From NCBI RefSeq assembly GCF_051603425.1, contig NZ_CP194411.1:744001-808000 (forward strand): DNA of 64,000 nt, in the 5' to 3' direction. The DNA is from Selenomonas sputigena_A (GTDB lineage: Bacteria > Bacillota > Negativicutes > Selenomonadales > Selenomonadaceae). Of this stretch, positions 17,498-26,522 are shown in pieces. The notes under the pieces were generated by a model that was not told the origin of the DNA, made no database searches, and worked only from the letters and a program-made list of their open reading frames with translations. Made by a program: the position numbers and the translations under genes. How positions within the stretch are numbered: the first letter of the stretch is position 1; each line of letters opens with the position of its first letter.

Positions 17498-17941
17498 TCA
17501 ATCCGCCTGCTCATTTTCCTTTGCCAATGCCATATCGAGCGTATGCCACGAGAGGACGGCGCATTTGACGCGCGCGGGCATCCGCGAGATGTTCCGGAGC
17601 GCCGCGGCCTCGTCGAGCTCGTCGAGCTCTTCTTCCGTCAGCTCCCTGCCCTTGATCATCGAGATGAACAGCTCCGCGAGACGGCGCGCCTCGTCGACAG
17701 GCTTTCCTTTTACGAGGTCGATCATCATCGAGGTCGAGGCCTGCGATATGGCACAGCCGACGCCCGTGAAGGCGGCGTCCTTGATCCTGCCGTCTTCGAC
17801 CTGGAGCTCCAGCGTGATCTCGTCGCCGCAGGACGGGTTGTGGCCGCGCTCCTTGATCGTCGCTTCCTGCAGCGGATGCTTATGCTCCATCGAGCGGCTG
17901 TGCTCGGCAATCAGCTCTGTATAAATATCGGATAAGCTCAT
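17498..17941 (-). CDS. sufU: Fe-S cluster assembly protein SufU
   Basis: 147 residues. It accepts persulfide sulfur from SufS and passes it to the SufBCD scaffold (zinc-dependent sulfurtransferase role in Firmicutes). The conserved ligands are visible: Cys38-Gly-Asp40 (PSCGDEI), Cys63 (VGCAISQAS) and Cys127 (RVKCAVLSW). The typical SufU insertion between the second and third Cys is present (KGRELTEEELDELDE). The start ATG overlaps the sufS stop by 4 bp (ATGA), indicating translational coupling. It is the last gene of sufC-B-D-S-U. Confidence 0.96.
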   Translation of the reverse strand: MSLSDIYTELIAEHSRSMEHKHPLQEATIKERGHNPSCGDEITLELQVEDGRIKDAAFTGVGCAISQASTSMMIDLVKGKPVDEARRLAELFISMIKGRELTEEELDELDEAAALRNISRMPARVKCAVLSWHTLDMALAKENEQAD

Positions 17942-19167
17942 AGACGCATCACCTTTCTGACTTCTTTCAATGCCTCAAGCCAGCGGTCGACATCATCCTT
18001 CGTGTTGTAAAGATAGAAACTCGCACGACAGGTAGCGTTCTGCCCGAGATATTTCATCAGGGGCTGAGCGCAGTGATGCCCGGCGCGCACGGCGACGCCG
18101 AAGGAGTCGAGAATCGTCGCGACATCATGCGGATGCACATCCTTGACGTTGAAGGTGATGATTCCCGTCTTGAGCGCCGGGTCGGCATCGCAGCCGTAAA
18201 GTTCGACGTCGGGGACATCGCGCAGCTTGGCCAGGGCATAGGAGACGAGCTCCTGCTCGATGCGGCGCACGGTATCAAAGCCCGTTTTTTCGAGATACTC
18301 GATCGCCGCGCGAAGCCCTGCCGCACCGCCGACGTTCTGCGTGCCGGCCTCAAATTTCTGCGGCAGCTCCGCGAACGTCGTCTCCTGTTCCGAAACGTAC
18401 TCGATCATATCGCCGCCGCGCAGAAACGGCGGCATGGCTTCGAGGAGTTCCTGCTTCCCGTAGAGCACGCCGATGCCCATGGGCGAAAGCAGCTTGTGCC
18501 CGGAAAACGCGAAGAAGTCGCAGTCCATTTCCTGTACATCTACGGCCATATGCGCCGCACTCTGCGAACCATCAACGAGGATGACCGCGCCGTTCTCATG
18601 CGCGACGGCGGCGATTTCCTTCACGGGATTGATCAGCCCCAGGACATTGGAGACTTCCGTCACGGCGACGATCTTCGTCTTCGCCGTGATCTTCCGCTTC
18701 GCTTCCTCGACGGAGAGCGTGCCGTCCTTTTCGAGATACATGTATTTCAGGACAGCGCCCTTCGCCTGCGCCACCATCTGCCACGGCACGAGGTTCGAGT
18801 GATGCTCGGCGATCGAGATGACGATCTCGTCCCCCGCATGGACGTTCGCAAGGCCGTAGCTGTAGGCGACAAGGTTCAGCGCCTCCGTCGCGTTCTTCGT
18901 GAAGATGATTTCCTGCGGCAGTCGCGCATGGATGAAACTGCGCGTCGCGGCACGCGTATACTCGTAGATGTCCGTCGCCTTGATGGAAAGCGCGTAGGCG
19001 CCTCGATGAGGATTCGCGTTGCAGCCGCCGTAGTAGCCGCAAATGGCCTGAATGACCGCGTTCGGCTTCTGCGTCGTCGCGCCGTTGTCGAGGTAGACGA
19101 GCGGCTGGTTGTTCATCTTATGCGTGAGCAAGGGAAAATCCTTGCGGATGTCTTCCTCAGTCGGCAT
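17938..19167 (-). CDS. sufS: Cysteine desulfurase SufS
   Basis: 409 residues, PLP-dependent group II cysteine desulfurase. It takes sulfur from cysteine, yielding alanine and an enzyme persulfide for SufU. ATG 19167 is chosen because GGGAGG precedes it. Visible landmarks are LDNGATTQKP at the N-terminus, the PLP lysine in FSGHKLL, RAGHHCAQPLM, and the catalytic Cys in NATCRASFYLYNT. The gene starts inside the end of sufD (11-bp overlap) and ends in a 4-bp overlap with sufU, so the three are tightly coupled. Confidence 0.97.
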   Translation of the reverse strand: MPTEEDIRKDFPLLTHKMNNQPLVYLDNGATTQKPNAVIQAICGYYGGCNANPHRGAYALSIKATDIYEYTRAATRSFIHARLPQEIIFTKNATEALNLVAYSYGLANVHAGDEIVISIAEHHSNLVPWQMVAQAKGAVLKYMYLEKDGTLSVEEAKRKITAKTKIVAVTEVSNVLGLINPVKEIAAVAHENGAVILVDGSQSAAHMAVDVQEMDCDFFAFSGHKLLSPMGIGVLYGKQELLEAMPPFLRGGDMIEYVSEQETTFAELPQKFEAGTQNVGGAAGLRAAIEYLEKTGFDTVRRIEQELVSYALAKLRDVPDVELYGCDADPALKTGIITFNVKDVHPHDVATILDSFGVAVRAGHHCAQPLMKYLGQNATCRASFYLYNTKDDVDRWLEALKEVRKVMRL

Positions 19168-19999
19168 CTTCGATCCTCCCTTCGATGGCGGCTGCAATCT
19201 CCTCCCGCAGAGCTTCGTCGGGAATGCGTGCGAGCACAGGGAAAAGGTCGGCCTCCACGACGAGGCGGCGCGCTTCAGCGAGATCGAGGCCGCGGCTCAT
19301 GAGGTAAAAGAGCTTCGCCTCGTCCATCTTGCCGATGCTCACGGCATGATGCCCGTCGACATCGCCCTCGCCTGAGAGCATCAGCGGCACGGAGCGGTTG
19401 CGCACGCCGGGCGAAAGCAGGATGACCGCTTCATTCTCGCGCCCGACAGATCCCGTCGAGCCTGCCGCAAAGTCAAGCGTGCCGCGGAAAATCTTTTCCG
19501 CCTTGTCCATCAGCGCGCCCTTGACCTGCATGTCCGCATTCGTGTGCGCGCCCTTCTGGCGCACGATATAGTTGAGGTCGAGCCTGCGCTCCCGGTCCAC
19601 GAAATAGAACGCCGCAATATCGGCCTGAGCCTCGTCTGCCTCGAGGCTTACCGAAAGCTTCGAGACGGCGCTTTTCGCGCCCGCATCAAAAGCCGTATAG
19701 CGAAAATGGCCGCCCGCCTCGACATGAACCGTGACCTCGTCCGCATGGGGCGCCGTCTCCGTCACGAGCTGCACGCGCACGAGATCGAGAGCGCCGCCGG
19801 CTTCGACGTGCGCCTTGACTTCCGCCTGCCCCGCCTCACGGTAGACGACGACAGCCTGCTTTTTCTCGCCCGCTCCGACGCGGATCTCCTGCGTCCGGCC
19901 GATTGTCCCATCAAGCCCTTCGGGCAGCGCGGCGCCGTTCACACCGAGCCAGCGCCAGGTACGCATGGGGATGGAGCTGAAAAGTTCTTGATTCTGCAT
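19157..19999 (-). CDS. sufD: Fe-S cluster assembly scaffold subunit SufD
   Basis: 280 residues, shorter than the roughly 420 of E. coli SufD, mainly through a reduced N-terminal region. The beta-helical core is evident (VHVEAGG repeats, then a Met/Leu-Ser-Gly-Glu segment) and the C-terminal signature VDGHHAVSIGKMDEAKLFYLMSRGL is intact; in SufBD the His there helps form the cluster site. It pairs with SufB and SufC in the scaffold complex. It starts 20 bp after sufB and overlaps sufS. Confidence 0.94.
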   Translation of the reverse strand: MQNQELFSSIPMRTWRWLGVNGAALPEGLDGTIGRTQEIRVGAGEKKQAVVVYREAGQAEVKAHVEAGGALDLVRVQLVTETAPHADEVTVHVEAGGHFRYTAFDAGAKSAVSKLSVSLEADEAQADIAAFYFVDRERRLDLNYIVRQKGAHTNADMQVKGALMDKAEKIFRGTLDFAAGSTGSVGRENEAVILLSPGVRNRSVPLMLSGEGDVDGHHAVSIGKMDEAKLFYLMSRGLDLAEARRLVVEADLFPVLARIPDEALREEIAAAIEGRIEDAD

Positions 20000-20019
20000 G
20001 ATGTTCCTCTCCCCTCTCC

Positions 20020-21426
20020 TTAACCCATCGTGCCTTCAAGCTCGATCGTTACGAGATTGTTCATCTCGACTGCATACTCCAATGGCAGTTCCTTGGCGAT
20101 CGGCTCGACAAAGCCGCGCACGATCATCGCACGCGCCTCTTCCTCGTCAATGCCGCGGCTCGTCAGGTAAAAAATCGCCTCGTCACTGATGCGGCCGATC
20201 TTCGCCTCATGCCCGACATCGACCTCGTCCGCCTCGATGTCCATCGTCGGCAGGGTATCGGAGCGCGAAATGCTGTCGAGCATCAAGGACTCGCAGTTGA
20301 CCGAGCATTTCGCAAACGGCGCATTCTTGGTGACCTTGACGGCGCTGCGGTAAATCGCCTTGCCGCCGGCCTTCGAGATCGAACGCGTATTGATCGAGGC
20401 GGACGTGTGCGGCGCCGTGTGAACGACCGTTGCGCCCGTATCGAGCGTCTGCCCCTTCGAGGCGAAGGTGACGCCCGTGAACTCGCAGCGCGCCCGCTCC
20501 CCGTGCAGGATGCTGCACGGATAGAGCATGGAAACATGCGAGCCGAAGGAGCCCGAGACCCATTCGATCAGCCCGTCCTTTTCGACAAGCGCCCGCTTCG
20601 TATTGAGGTTCATCATGTTGCGCGACCAGTTCTCGATGGTCGAGTAGCGGAGCCGCGCCCCCTCCTTGACGAAAAGCTCCACGCAGCCCGCATGGAGGTT
20701 CGTCACATTGTACTTCGGCGCCGAGCAGCCCTCGATGAAGTGCAGGCTTGCACCCTTTTCCACGATGATCAGCGTGTGCTCGAACTGACCTGCCCCCGGC
20801 GCATTGAGCCGGAAATACGATTGCAGGGGGATCTCCACTTGGACGCCCTCCGGCACATAGACAAAAGAGCCGCCCGACCAGACCGCACCGTGCAGCGCCG
20901 CAAACTTATGATCCTTCGGCGGCACGAGCTTCATGAAGTACCGCTTCACGATATCCTCATGCTCCACAAGCGCCGTTTCCATATCGGTGTAGACGACGCC
21001 CTGCTCCACGAGGCTCTGCTGTATGCTGTGGTAGACGACCTCCGAATCGTACTGCGCACCGACGCCCGCCAGCGAGGTCTTCTCCGCCTCCGGAATGCCG
21101 AGACGGTCAAACGTATCCTTGATATCCTCGGGCACTTCCTGCCAGTTGCCCGTCATCTTTGCGTCGGGGCGCACATACGTCACAATCTCATCCATGTTGA
21201 GCTCGGAAAGATCGGGGCCCCAGGACGGCAGGGACATCTTGTTGTAAATGTCGAGCGACTTCAGCCGGAAATCAAGCATCCAGCCGGGATCGTGCTTCTG
21301 CTCCGCAATATCGCGGATGATGTCCTCCGTCAGCCCCTGCTGCGCCTTGTAGACGGGCACATCGTAGTTCTTGATGTCGTAAAGGGTGCGCTCGATGTCC
21401 TCGACAAAAGTCTTTTTCTTTGCCAT
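20020..21426 (-). CDS. sufB: Fe-S cluster assembly scaffold SufB
   Basis: 468 residues, the usual length. The ATG at 21426 (MAKKKTFVED) has GAGGTGGG upstream; the in-frame ATG 10 codons earlier has none. Conserved SufB segments are clear: FRLKSLDIYNKM, PPKDHKFAALHGAVWSGG, a Tyr-rich VPEGVQVEIPLQSYFRLN, FIEGCSAPKY, NCESLMLDSISRSDT and VGHEAKIGRISDEAIFYLTSRGI. SufB carries the nascent cluster with SufC2D. The gene follows sufC after 10 bp. Confidence 0.97.
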   Translation of the reverse strand: MAKKKTFVEDIERTLYDIKNYDVPVYKAQQGLTEDIIRDIAEQKHDPGWMLDFRLKSLDIYNKMSLPSWGPDLSELNMDEIVTYVRPDAKMTGNWQEVPEDIKDTFDRLGIPEAEKTSLAGVGAQYDSEVVYHSIQQSLVEQGVVYTDMETALVEHEDIVKRYFMKLVPPKDHKFAALHGAVWSGGSFVYVPEGVQVEIPLQSYFRLNAPGAGQFEHTLIIVEKGASLHFIEGCSAPKYNVTNLHAGCVELFVKEGARLRYSTIENWSRNMMNLNTKRALVEKDGLIEWVSGSFGSHVSMLYPCSILHGERARCEFTGVTFASKGQTLDTGATVVHTAPHTSASINTRSISKAGGKAIYRSAVKVTKNAPFAKCSVNCESLMLDSISRSDTLPTMDIEADEVDVGHEAKIGRISDEAIFYLTSRGIDEEEARAMIVRGFVEPIAKELPLEYAVEMNNLVTIELEGTMG

Positions 21427-21436
21427 CTCGCCCACC

Positions 21437-22192
<756 letters not shown>

Positions 22193-22432
22193 GATACTGC
22201 TCCTTTCTTCGCGCGGAACCTTTCTGCAGTTCACCGCGCACCTGCGCCTCTGCACAGCATAAAATCTATGTCCGCCGCACCCAAAAGCCGGCGATCCTTC
22301 ATTTCAAAAAACGAGAGAAACTTCCTGCACCCCAGCGTTTTTTCGGAAATCTTCCACTCTTTCTTCCCCTTGCAATGGGAAAAAACCGCCGTACCGGGTT
22401 TCATGGTATTTCACTCGGGATTCTCTGCTTTC

Positions 22433-22461
22433 ATTGTATTTGCTTTTATTATAAATGTCAA
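22433..22461 (-). promoter_or_regulatory. Sigma70 promoter of the suf operon
   Basis: Minus strand -35 TTGACA (22461-22456), 17-bp spacer, -10 TACAAT (22438-22433). This is a near-perfect promoter, and the untranslated leader to sufC is about 235 nt. No ORF with a credible ribosome site lies in the leader. Confidence 0.75.
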
Positions 22462-22469
22462 TCCTAAAA

Positions 22470-22505
22470 ATGAATGAGATTCATATTTTATGATTATCAA
22501 TCTCA
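22470..22505 (-). promoter_or_regulatory. Inverted-repeat operator candidate upstream of suf promoter
   Basis: Two overlapping symmetries: ATGAAT-GAG-ATTCAT (22470-22484) and TGAGATT-N17-AATCTCA (22475-22505), the latter containing TTGATAATCAT on the minus strand. The AT-rich GATAAT core resembles a Fur-family box. The site lies 9 bp upstream of the -35, so activation or a looping repressor is as possible as simple Fur repression. Confidence 0.45.
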
Positions 22506-22612
22506 AAGGCGACAGAAAGAAGAACAAGGAGCCGCTTCACGCTCTTCGCGTGCCACAACCCCTTGCGCGAGTATCCTGTTGTCAAAAGGAAGACGCGGCC
22601 GCCTGCCGCACA

Positions 22613-23263
22613 TCATTGCCGATAATCCTTTGCGATCTTGATGCCCGCCTGTTTCACCGCCCGATGCAGAGCAGGCATCAAGGACAGAAACTCACGGACA
22701 GCGCGCACATGCGCCTCGCCCCGAATGCGTCCCTGATAATGAGACGCTTTGAGAACCCCTGCCGCCGAAGTCGGCTCCATCTCCACAACGACCTTTCCGT
22801 TCTCGATCTCGAAATTGGCATAGACCGTCAGGAGATGATTCGTCCCCTGCCATATACCAAGCCGGTCGTCTTCCTGCCCCCGCACATCGTTGAAGAAGCA
22901 CGCCTCGAAAATCGCGGGGGAAAGGCGCCCCGTAAGATCATTGTCCTGGAAATAATAGAGCCTTCCCGAGAGCGGTGCGCCGAACAGGAGGATTTCATTC
23001 TGATTGAAGTAAAAAAGCCAGCGGCGGGAGTCGGCCCGGTTCACAGCAAGAGCGAGCCCTGCCCGGCAGTCCCCGTCGTAAACGGCCGCCAGCACATCGC
23101 ACATCATGCCGTGCGCCAGAAGCTCTGCCGCCGCCTCTTCCTTCTTCATGGCAGGCGCAGACTTCGCCGCCGCACGGCCGATCGTCTGCGGCAGAGCAAA
23201 AAGCAGCGCACTGAGACAAAAAGCGGCGACGAGCACCGCAAAAAATCGTTTGAGGCTTTTCAT
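22613..23263 (-). CDS. Secreted protein of unknown function
   Basis: 216 residues. ATG 23263 is chosen for AAGGAG upstream and because it starts a signal peptide (MKSLKRFF, Ala/Leu core, cleavage near GRAAA). The mature protein has a conserved-looking globular pattern (LLAHGMMCDVLAAVYDGDCRAG; FYFNQNEILLFG; LSPAIFEACFFNDV; VYANFEIENGKVVVEMEP). I do not recognise a family. It is transcribed in the same direction as the pilus-type genes upstream and separated from the regulator gene by 108 bp, so it may be the last gene of that transcript. No terminator is obvious after it. Confidence 0.7.
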   Translation of the reverse strand: MKSLKRFFAVLVAAFCLSALLFALPQTIGRAAAKSAPAMKKEEAAAELLAHGMMCDVLAAVYDGDCRAGLALAVNRADSRRWLFYFNQNEILLFGAPLSGRLYYFQDNDLTGRLSPAIFEACFFNDVRGQEDDRLGIWQGTNHLLTVYANFEIENGKVVVEMEPTSAAGVLKASHYQGRIRGEAHVRAVREFLSLMPALHRAVKQAGIKIAKDYRQ

Positions 23264-23371
23264 GCCGCATCTCCTTCCGCCTTCACATCCCGCATGTCCC
23301 GACAGAAGTGCAAACCGCGGATCCTTGCCGTCCCGCCGGGAAACGGTCCGCCGGCGCATAAAGCAGCCCTC

Positions 23372-24043
23372 TCAGTCAAGCGTCATGATCTTATGCTTCA
23401 GGACATAGATCAGAGCCTGCGTACGGTCGTTGACATTGAGCTTGCGGAAAATATTCGTCAAGTGATTCTTGACCGTCTTCTCGCTGACGAAGAGCGCCTG
23501 CGCAATATCCTGGTTGCTGAAGCCCTTGGCGATACACGAAAGCACGTCCATCTCACGCGAGGTCAATCGCTCCGAGCGGCTTTCACGCCACATCGTGCGC
23601 GCCTTCTCGTTGATGTTCTCGTCCTCGGCGACGCCGCCGAAAAGACGCTCGGCCAGCGACGGATAGACAAAAGCATTGCCCTCGTTCACGACGTGGATTG
23701 CCTTGATGAGCATCGACGGCTCGACATCCTTCAGGAGATAGCCGAGAACGCCATTTTTCAGCAGCTCCAGCACATAATTGTCGCTGTCATGGATGGTCAG
23801 CACAACAATCTTCGTCTTTGATTTCGCGGCTTGGAGCTGACATGCGACCTCGAGCCCGGAAAGGCCCGGCATATTGAGATCGAGCAGCAGAACGTCAGGC
23901 TGCAGCACAAGCGTGCGGGCGAGGGTCTCCTGTCCATCTTCCGCCTCGCCGACAACCTCCAGATCGTCCTCGAAATTCAGTACGCGTTTCACCCCCTGGC
24001 GAAGCAGCGCATGATCGTCCGCGATCAAGATCTTTATCGTCAT
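23372..24043 (-). CDS. NarL/FixJ-family response regulator, DegU-like
   Basis: 223 residues. The receiver domain (1-120) has the acidic pair D9-D10, phospho-acceptor D55 (VLLLDLNMPG) and a switch Lys in YLLKDVEP. The LuxR-type HTH domain (about 155-215) reads LTSREMDVLSCIAKGFSNQDIAQALFVSEKTVKNHLTNI. A roughly 30-residue linker separates them, as in DegU. The ATG overlaps the secretin stop by 4 bp, so translation is coupled. No histidine kinase is adjacent, so it is an orphan here. Output is likely to include surface or pilus genes (inference from context). Confidence 0.9.
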   Translation of the reverse strand: MTIKILIADDHALLRQGVKRVLNFEDDLEVVGEAEDGQETLARTLVLQPDVLLLDLNMPGLSGLEVACQLQAAKSKTKIVVLTIHDSDNYVLELLKNGVLGYLLKDVEPSMLIKAIHVVNEGNAFVYPSLAERLFGGVAEDENINEKARTMWRESRSERLTSREMDVLSCIAKGFSNQDIAQALFVSEKTVKNHLTNIFRKLNVNDRTQALIYVLKHKIMTLD

Positions 24044-25371
24044 TGCCCAACATCCTTTCCGTACTCTTGCCCCACGGTTCCTTCTGCCGGGGATGGCAAG
24101 GCGCGCAGAATATGCGCTGTTAAAAATATCATGATTTCCGAATCCGTCTTGCCTCGCCGCACACTGCGAAAAAAAGAGCCAAGAATCGGCAAATCGCCGA
24201 GGAGCGGCACCTTGGCGAGATTCCGCGTCTCCTCGCTGCCAATCAGTCCCCCGATCACCATGGTTTCGCCGTCCCGGAGGCGCACCGTCGTATCAGCCGA
24301 ACGTTCCTGGAACTTGTATGCCTTGAGCTCGTCCACATAGACGGGCGAACTGACCTCTGTATGCACGGCGGCCGTGATCTGCCCATCCGCATGGATGCGC
24401 GGCGTACAGCGCAAAATAATGCCCGTGGGCTTATAGACGATCGAGGTCGTAATCGTCGAATTCGTCGTCTGCGTCTCGGGCACCGGCACAGAGCCGCCGA
24501 TATTGATCACGGCCTCGCGCCCCTGAAGCGTTGCGATATTGGGGCGGGCAAGAACCGTCGCCTTGCCCTCGCTGACAAGCGCCGAAATCTTCGCACTGTA
24601 ATAAAATTCAAAAGGGAGCCCTGCCGGGCCGCGGCCAAAGCGGATGATGCCGGGCGTTTCCCCGTTGATCCCCCGCCGCGCCGCCTCCGTCTTTCCATCG
24701 GCTTTGGCGGCATACGGGTAGACAGGCAGCTGTGACCAGCTCCAATCCACACCAAGCTCCTTCGCCGCATTCTTCTCTACAGCGACGACATGAGCCTCCA
24801 GCGAAACCTGTTCCGTAGGCACATCGAGCGCGGCAAGCGTCTTCCTTGCCTGCTCCGCTTCCTGCTCCGTACCGTACAAAAGCAGGGAATTTGTGGCACT
24901 ATCGACCATAAGTCTCTGGCCGGTCCTATATAGTCCCCCTTCGCTTGTATCTTCCTTCCCATTTTTCTTATTCTCTTCTATCTCGAAAATTCCTGCTTCT
25001 CCTAAAGATAATTTTACAGCAGCAAGCGCCGTATCGAGATCGGCATAGAGGATGGGCAATCGATGCATACGATAGAAGGCGCTTGCATCCTTCGGCGCCC
25101 CGACGAGCAAAACGGAGCCATCGTGCTCCACGAGCAGGCCCTTTGTCCGAGCGACGAGAAGAAGCGCCTCCTCCGGCTCAATGTCCTTGAGGCTCAAGCT
25201 GATGCGTCCCCCTACAGAATCGTCGAGCACAAGCCCCAGTCCCGAAAGCCGGGCGATCGAGGCAAGCACGCTGCGCACATCGCCGTCGACGATCTCGAGC
25301 GTCATCGGCTCGGCTCCTGCACGCAGAGGCATAAAGACAAAAAGCAGCAAGAGCATCAGCCATTTTTTCAT
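24040..25371 (-). CDS. Type IV pilus / type II-like secretin (PilQ family)
   Basis: 443 residues, outer-membrane secretin. ATG 25371 follows AAGGAGG and begins a signal peptide (MKKWLMLLLLFVFMPLRAGA). N-terminal secretin/TonB-short domain: LEIVDGDVRSVLASIARLSGLGLVLDDSV, then an N1-type domain. The secretin core (about 185-435) carries EAHVVAVEKNAAKELGVDW, LVSEGKATVLARPNIATLQG, the Gly-rich IGGSVPVPETQ, and VPLLGDLPILGSFFRS just before the C-terminus, all hallmark segments. It is short for PilQ (no AMIN domains). It lies 99 bp behind the PilP/GspC-like gene and is coupled to a response regulator. The pilus motor and pilin genes are not in this window. Confidence 0.88.
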   Translation of the reverse strand: MKKWLMLLLLFVFMPLRAGAEPMTLEIVDGDVRSVLASIARLSGLGLVLDDSVGGRISLSLKDIEPEEALLLVARTKGLLVEHDGSVLLVGAPKDASAFYRMHRLPILYADLDTALAAVKLSLGEAGIFEIEENKKNGKEDTSEGGLYRTGQRLMVDSATNSLLLYGTEQEAEQARKTLAALDVPTEQVSLEAHVVAVEKNAAKELGVDWSWSQLPVYPYAAKADGKTEAARRGINGETPGIIRFGRGPAGLPFEFYYSAKISALVSEGKATVLARPNIATLQGREAVINIGGSVPVPETQTTNSTITTSIVYKPTGIILRCTPRIHADGQITAAVHTEVSSPVYVDELKAYKFQERSADTTVRLRDGETMVIGGLIGSEETRNLAKVPLLGDLPILGSFFRSVRRGKTDSEIMIFLTAHILRALPSPAEGTVGQEYGKDVGQ

Positions 25372-25470
25372 CCGAAAGAATCCTCCTTGAAATCGCTTTT
25401 CAGGCATATCCCTGCGCCCACTTCTGCCGCCGTTTTGGGTCCGTTCAAGCCCCGGCAGGCAGAGCGCCGC

Positions 25471-26235
25471 TCACCGCGGCAGCGGCAGCGTATACAGTCT
25501 GCCGTTGACAAGGACGACGGCCGTTCCCTCGTCCAGTGAATGGAGCAGCACGCCGTGCTTCTCCTCGCCCTCGGCCAGGAAAAAATCCTGGCCTTCGAAG
25601 CTCATGAGCAGCACACGTCCTGCATTGCTCGTAATGACGCCCCGCGCCACCATGGCATTCGACGGGTCAACAACGCTGCCCGGCTTGGCCTCCACGCCAT
25701 TGCCGGCTCCGCCTGTCCCGCCCTGTGCCTGGGAAATATCCACCTTTCCGGTCTGCCCTATACCCCGGCGGGCCGAATCGCCCGCCGCCGGCGTATTTCC
25801 CTGCTGCTCCCTTACGCCGCCCAGCGCCGCAAGAGCCGCCAGATCGTCAGCATCTCTCGTATGCAGCAGGCAAAACGGATCGCCCAGCGCCGAAACCCGG
25901 TGCGTTTCCTCCGGCCCCTGTGCCGCCCCGGACGACGGGACGCTCTCCGCGCTTGTCACGGCCGCCCGTTCCGTCGCCTCCCTTTCCGAAAGATCCGCAA
26001 AAAGCCAAACGAGCAGACCGAGCAAAAGCGTCAGCAGCAGAACCGCTCTGCGGCTCCCGCCGGAAAAGAGAAAGTTTCCGGCACGACACACGCCTTCGCG
26101 AAGAGCCGCAAGGCCGCTCCGCTTCCCTCCGTGCGCCGTTTCACCGGCTTCCGGCATCGACGCCATGCCGGCGGCTTCTCCCGCTGCCGGAAGCTCTGCC
26201 GACAGAAATTTTCCTTCCCATTCTCTATGAATCAA
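25471..26235 (-). CDS. Inner-membrane PilP/GspC-like protein
   Basis: 254 residues with one membrane helix at about 64-81 (RRAVLLLTLLLGLLVWLFA), a Ser/Gly/Ala-rich periplasmic linker, and a C-terminal beta domain (about 200-254; GVITSNAGRVLLMSFEGQD, then FFLAEGEEKHGVLLHSL, ending VNGRLYTLPLPR). That domain follows the pattern of PilP/GspC HR domains, which contact the secretin. The start is probably TTG 26235 with GGGGGGG 7 nt upstream; a later ATG is possible but would remove 23 residues. The adjacent secretin supports the role. I do not see strong sequence identity to named PilP. Confidence 0.6.
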   Translation of the reverse strand: MIHREWEGKFLSAELPAAGEAAGMASMPEAGETAHGGKRSGLAALREGVCRAGNFLFSGGSRRAVLLLTLLLGLLVWLFADLSEREATERAAVTSAESVPSSGAAQGPEETHRVSALGDPFCLLHTRDADDLAALAALGGVREQQGNTPAAGDSARRGIGQTGKVDISQAQGGTGGAGNGVEAKPGSVVDPSNAMVARGVITSNAGRVLLMSFEGQDFFLAEGEEKHGVLLHSLDEGTAVVLVNGRLYTLPLPR

Positions 26236-26276
26236 TCCAGATCCCCCCCTTTCAGCACAAACATAAGAATAAATAA

Positions 26277-26313
26277 AACAGCCCTGCTTCTTCCTGGAAT
26301 CCGCAGAGCTGTT
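26277..26313 (-). terminator. Terminator downstream of pgi
   Basis: AACAGCCCTGC (26277-26287) pairs with GCAGAGCTGTT (26303-26313) with one mismatch. On the minus strand it runs into TTATTTATT. It lies 210 bp after pgi and just before the ribosome site of the PilP-like gene. The rest of 26314-26522 shows nothing I can name. Confidence 0.6.
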
Positions 26314-26522
26314 GTTCTCGCCTCTTGCGAGCTATATTCATTTCGAGGACGCCCTGCGGATCAAACCGAAAGCGCAGCTGTTCCTTTCAAGCGGCCGGCT
26401 GCCGCCGCGTCCGGCAAATTCTAGCAGCACGGATAAATTCAGCATCGACCTGTCGACCTTCATTTATCAGTTCTTCCTTCTATTATAGGGATTGTCGAGT
26501 TCTTGTCAAGGGATTTTCTCCC

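Noticed and set aside
22268..22477. Plus-strand 69-codon frame in the suf leader
   Set aside because: No ribosome site and it overlaps the suf promoter on the other strand.
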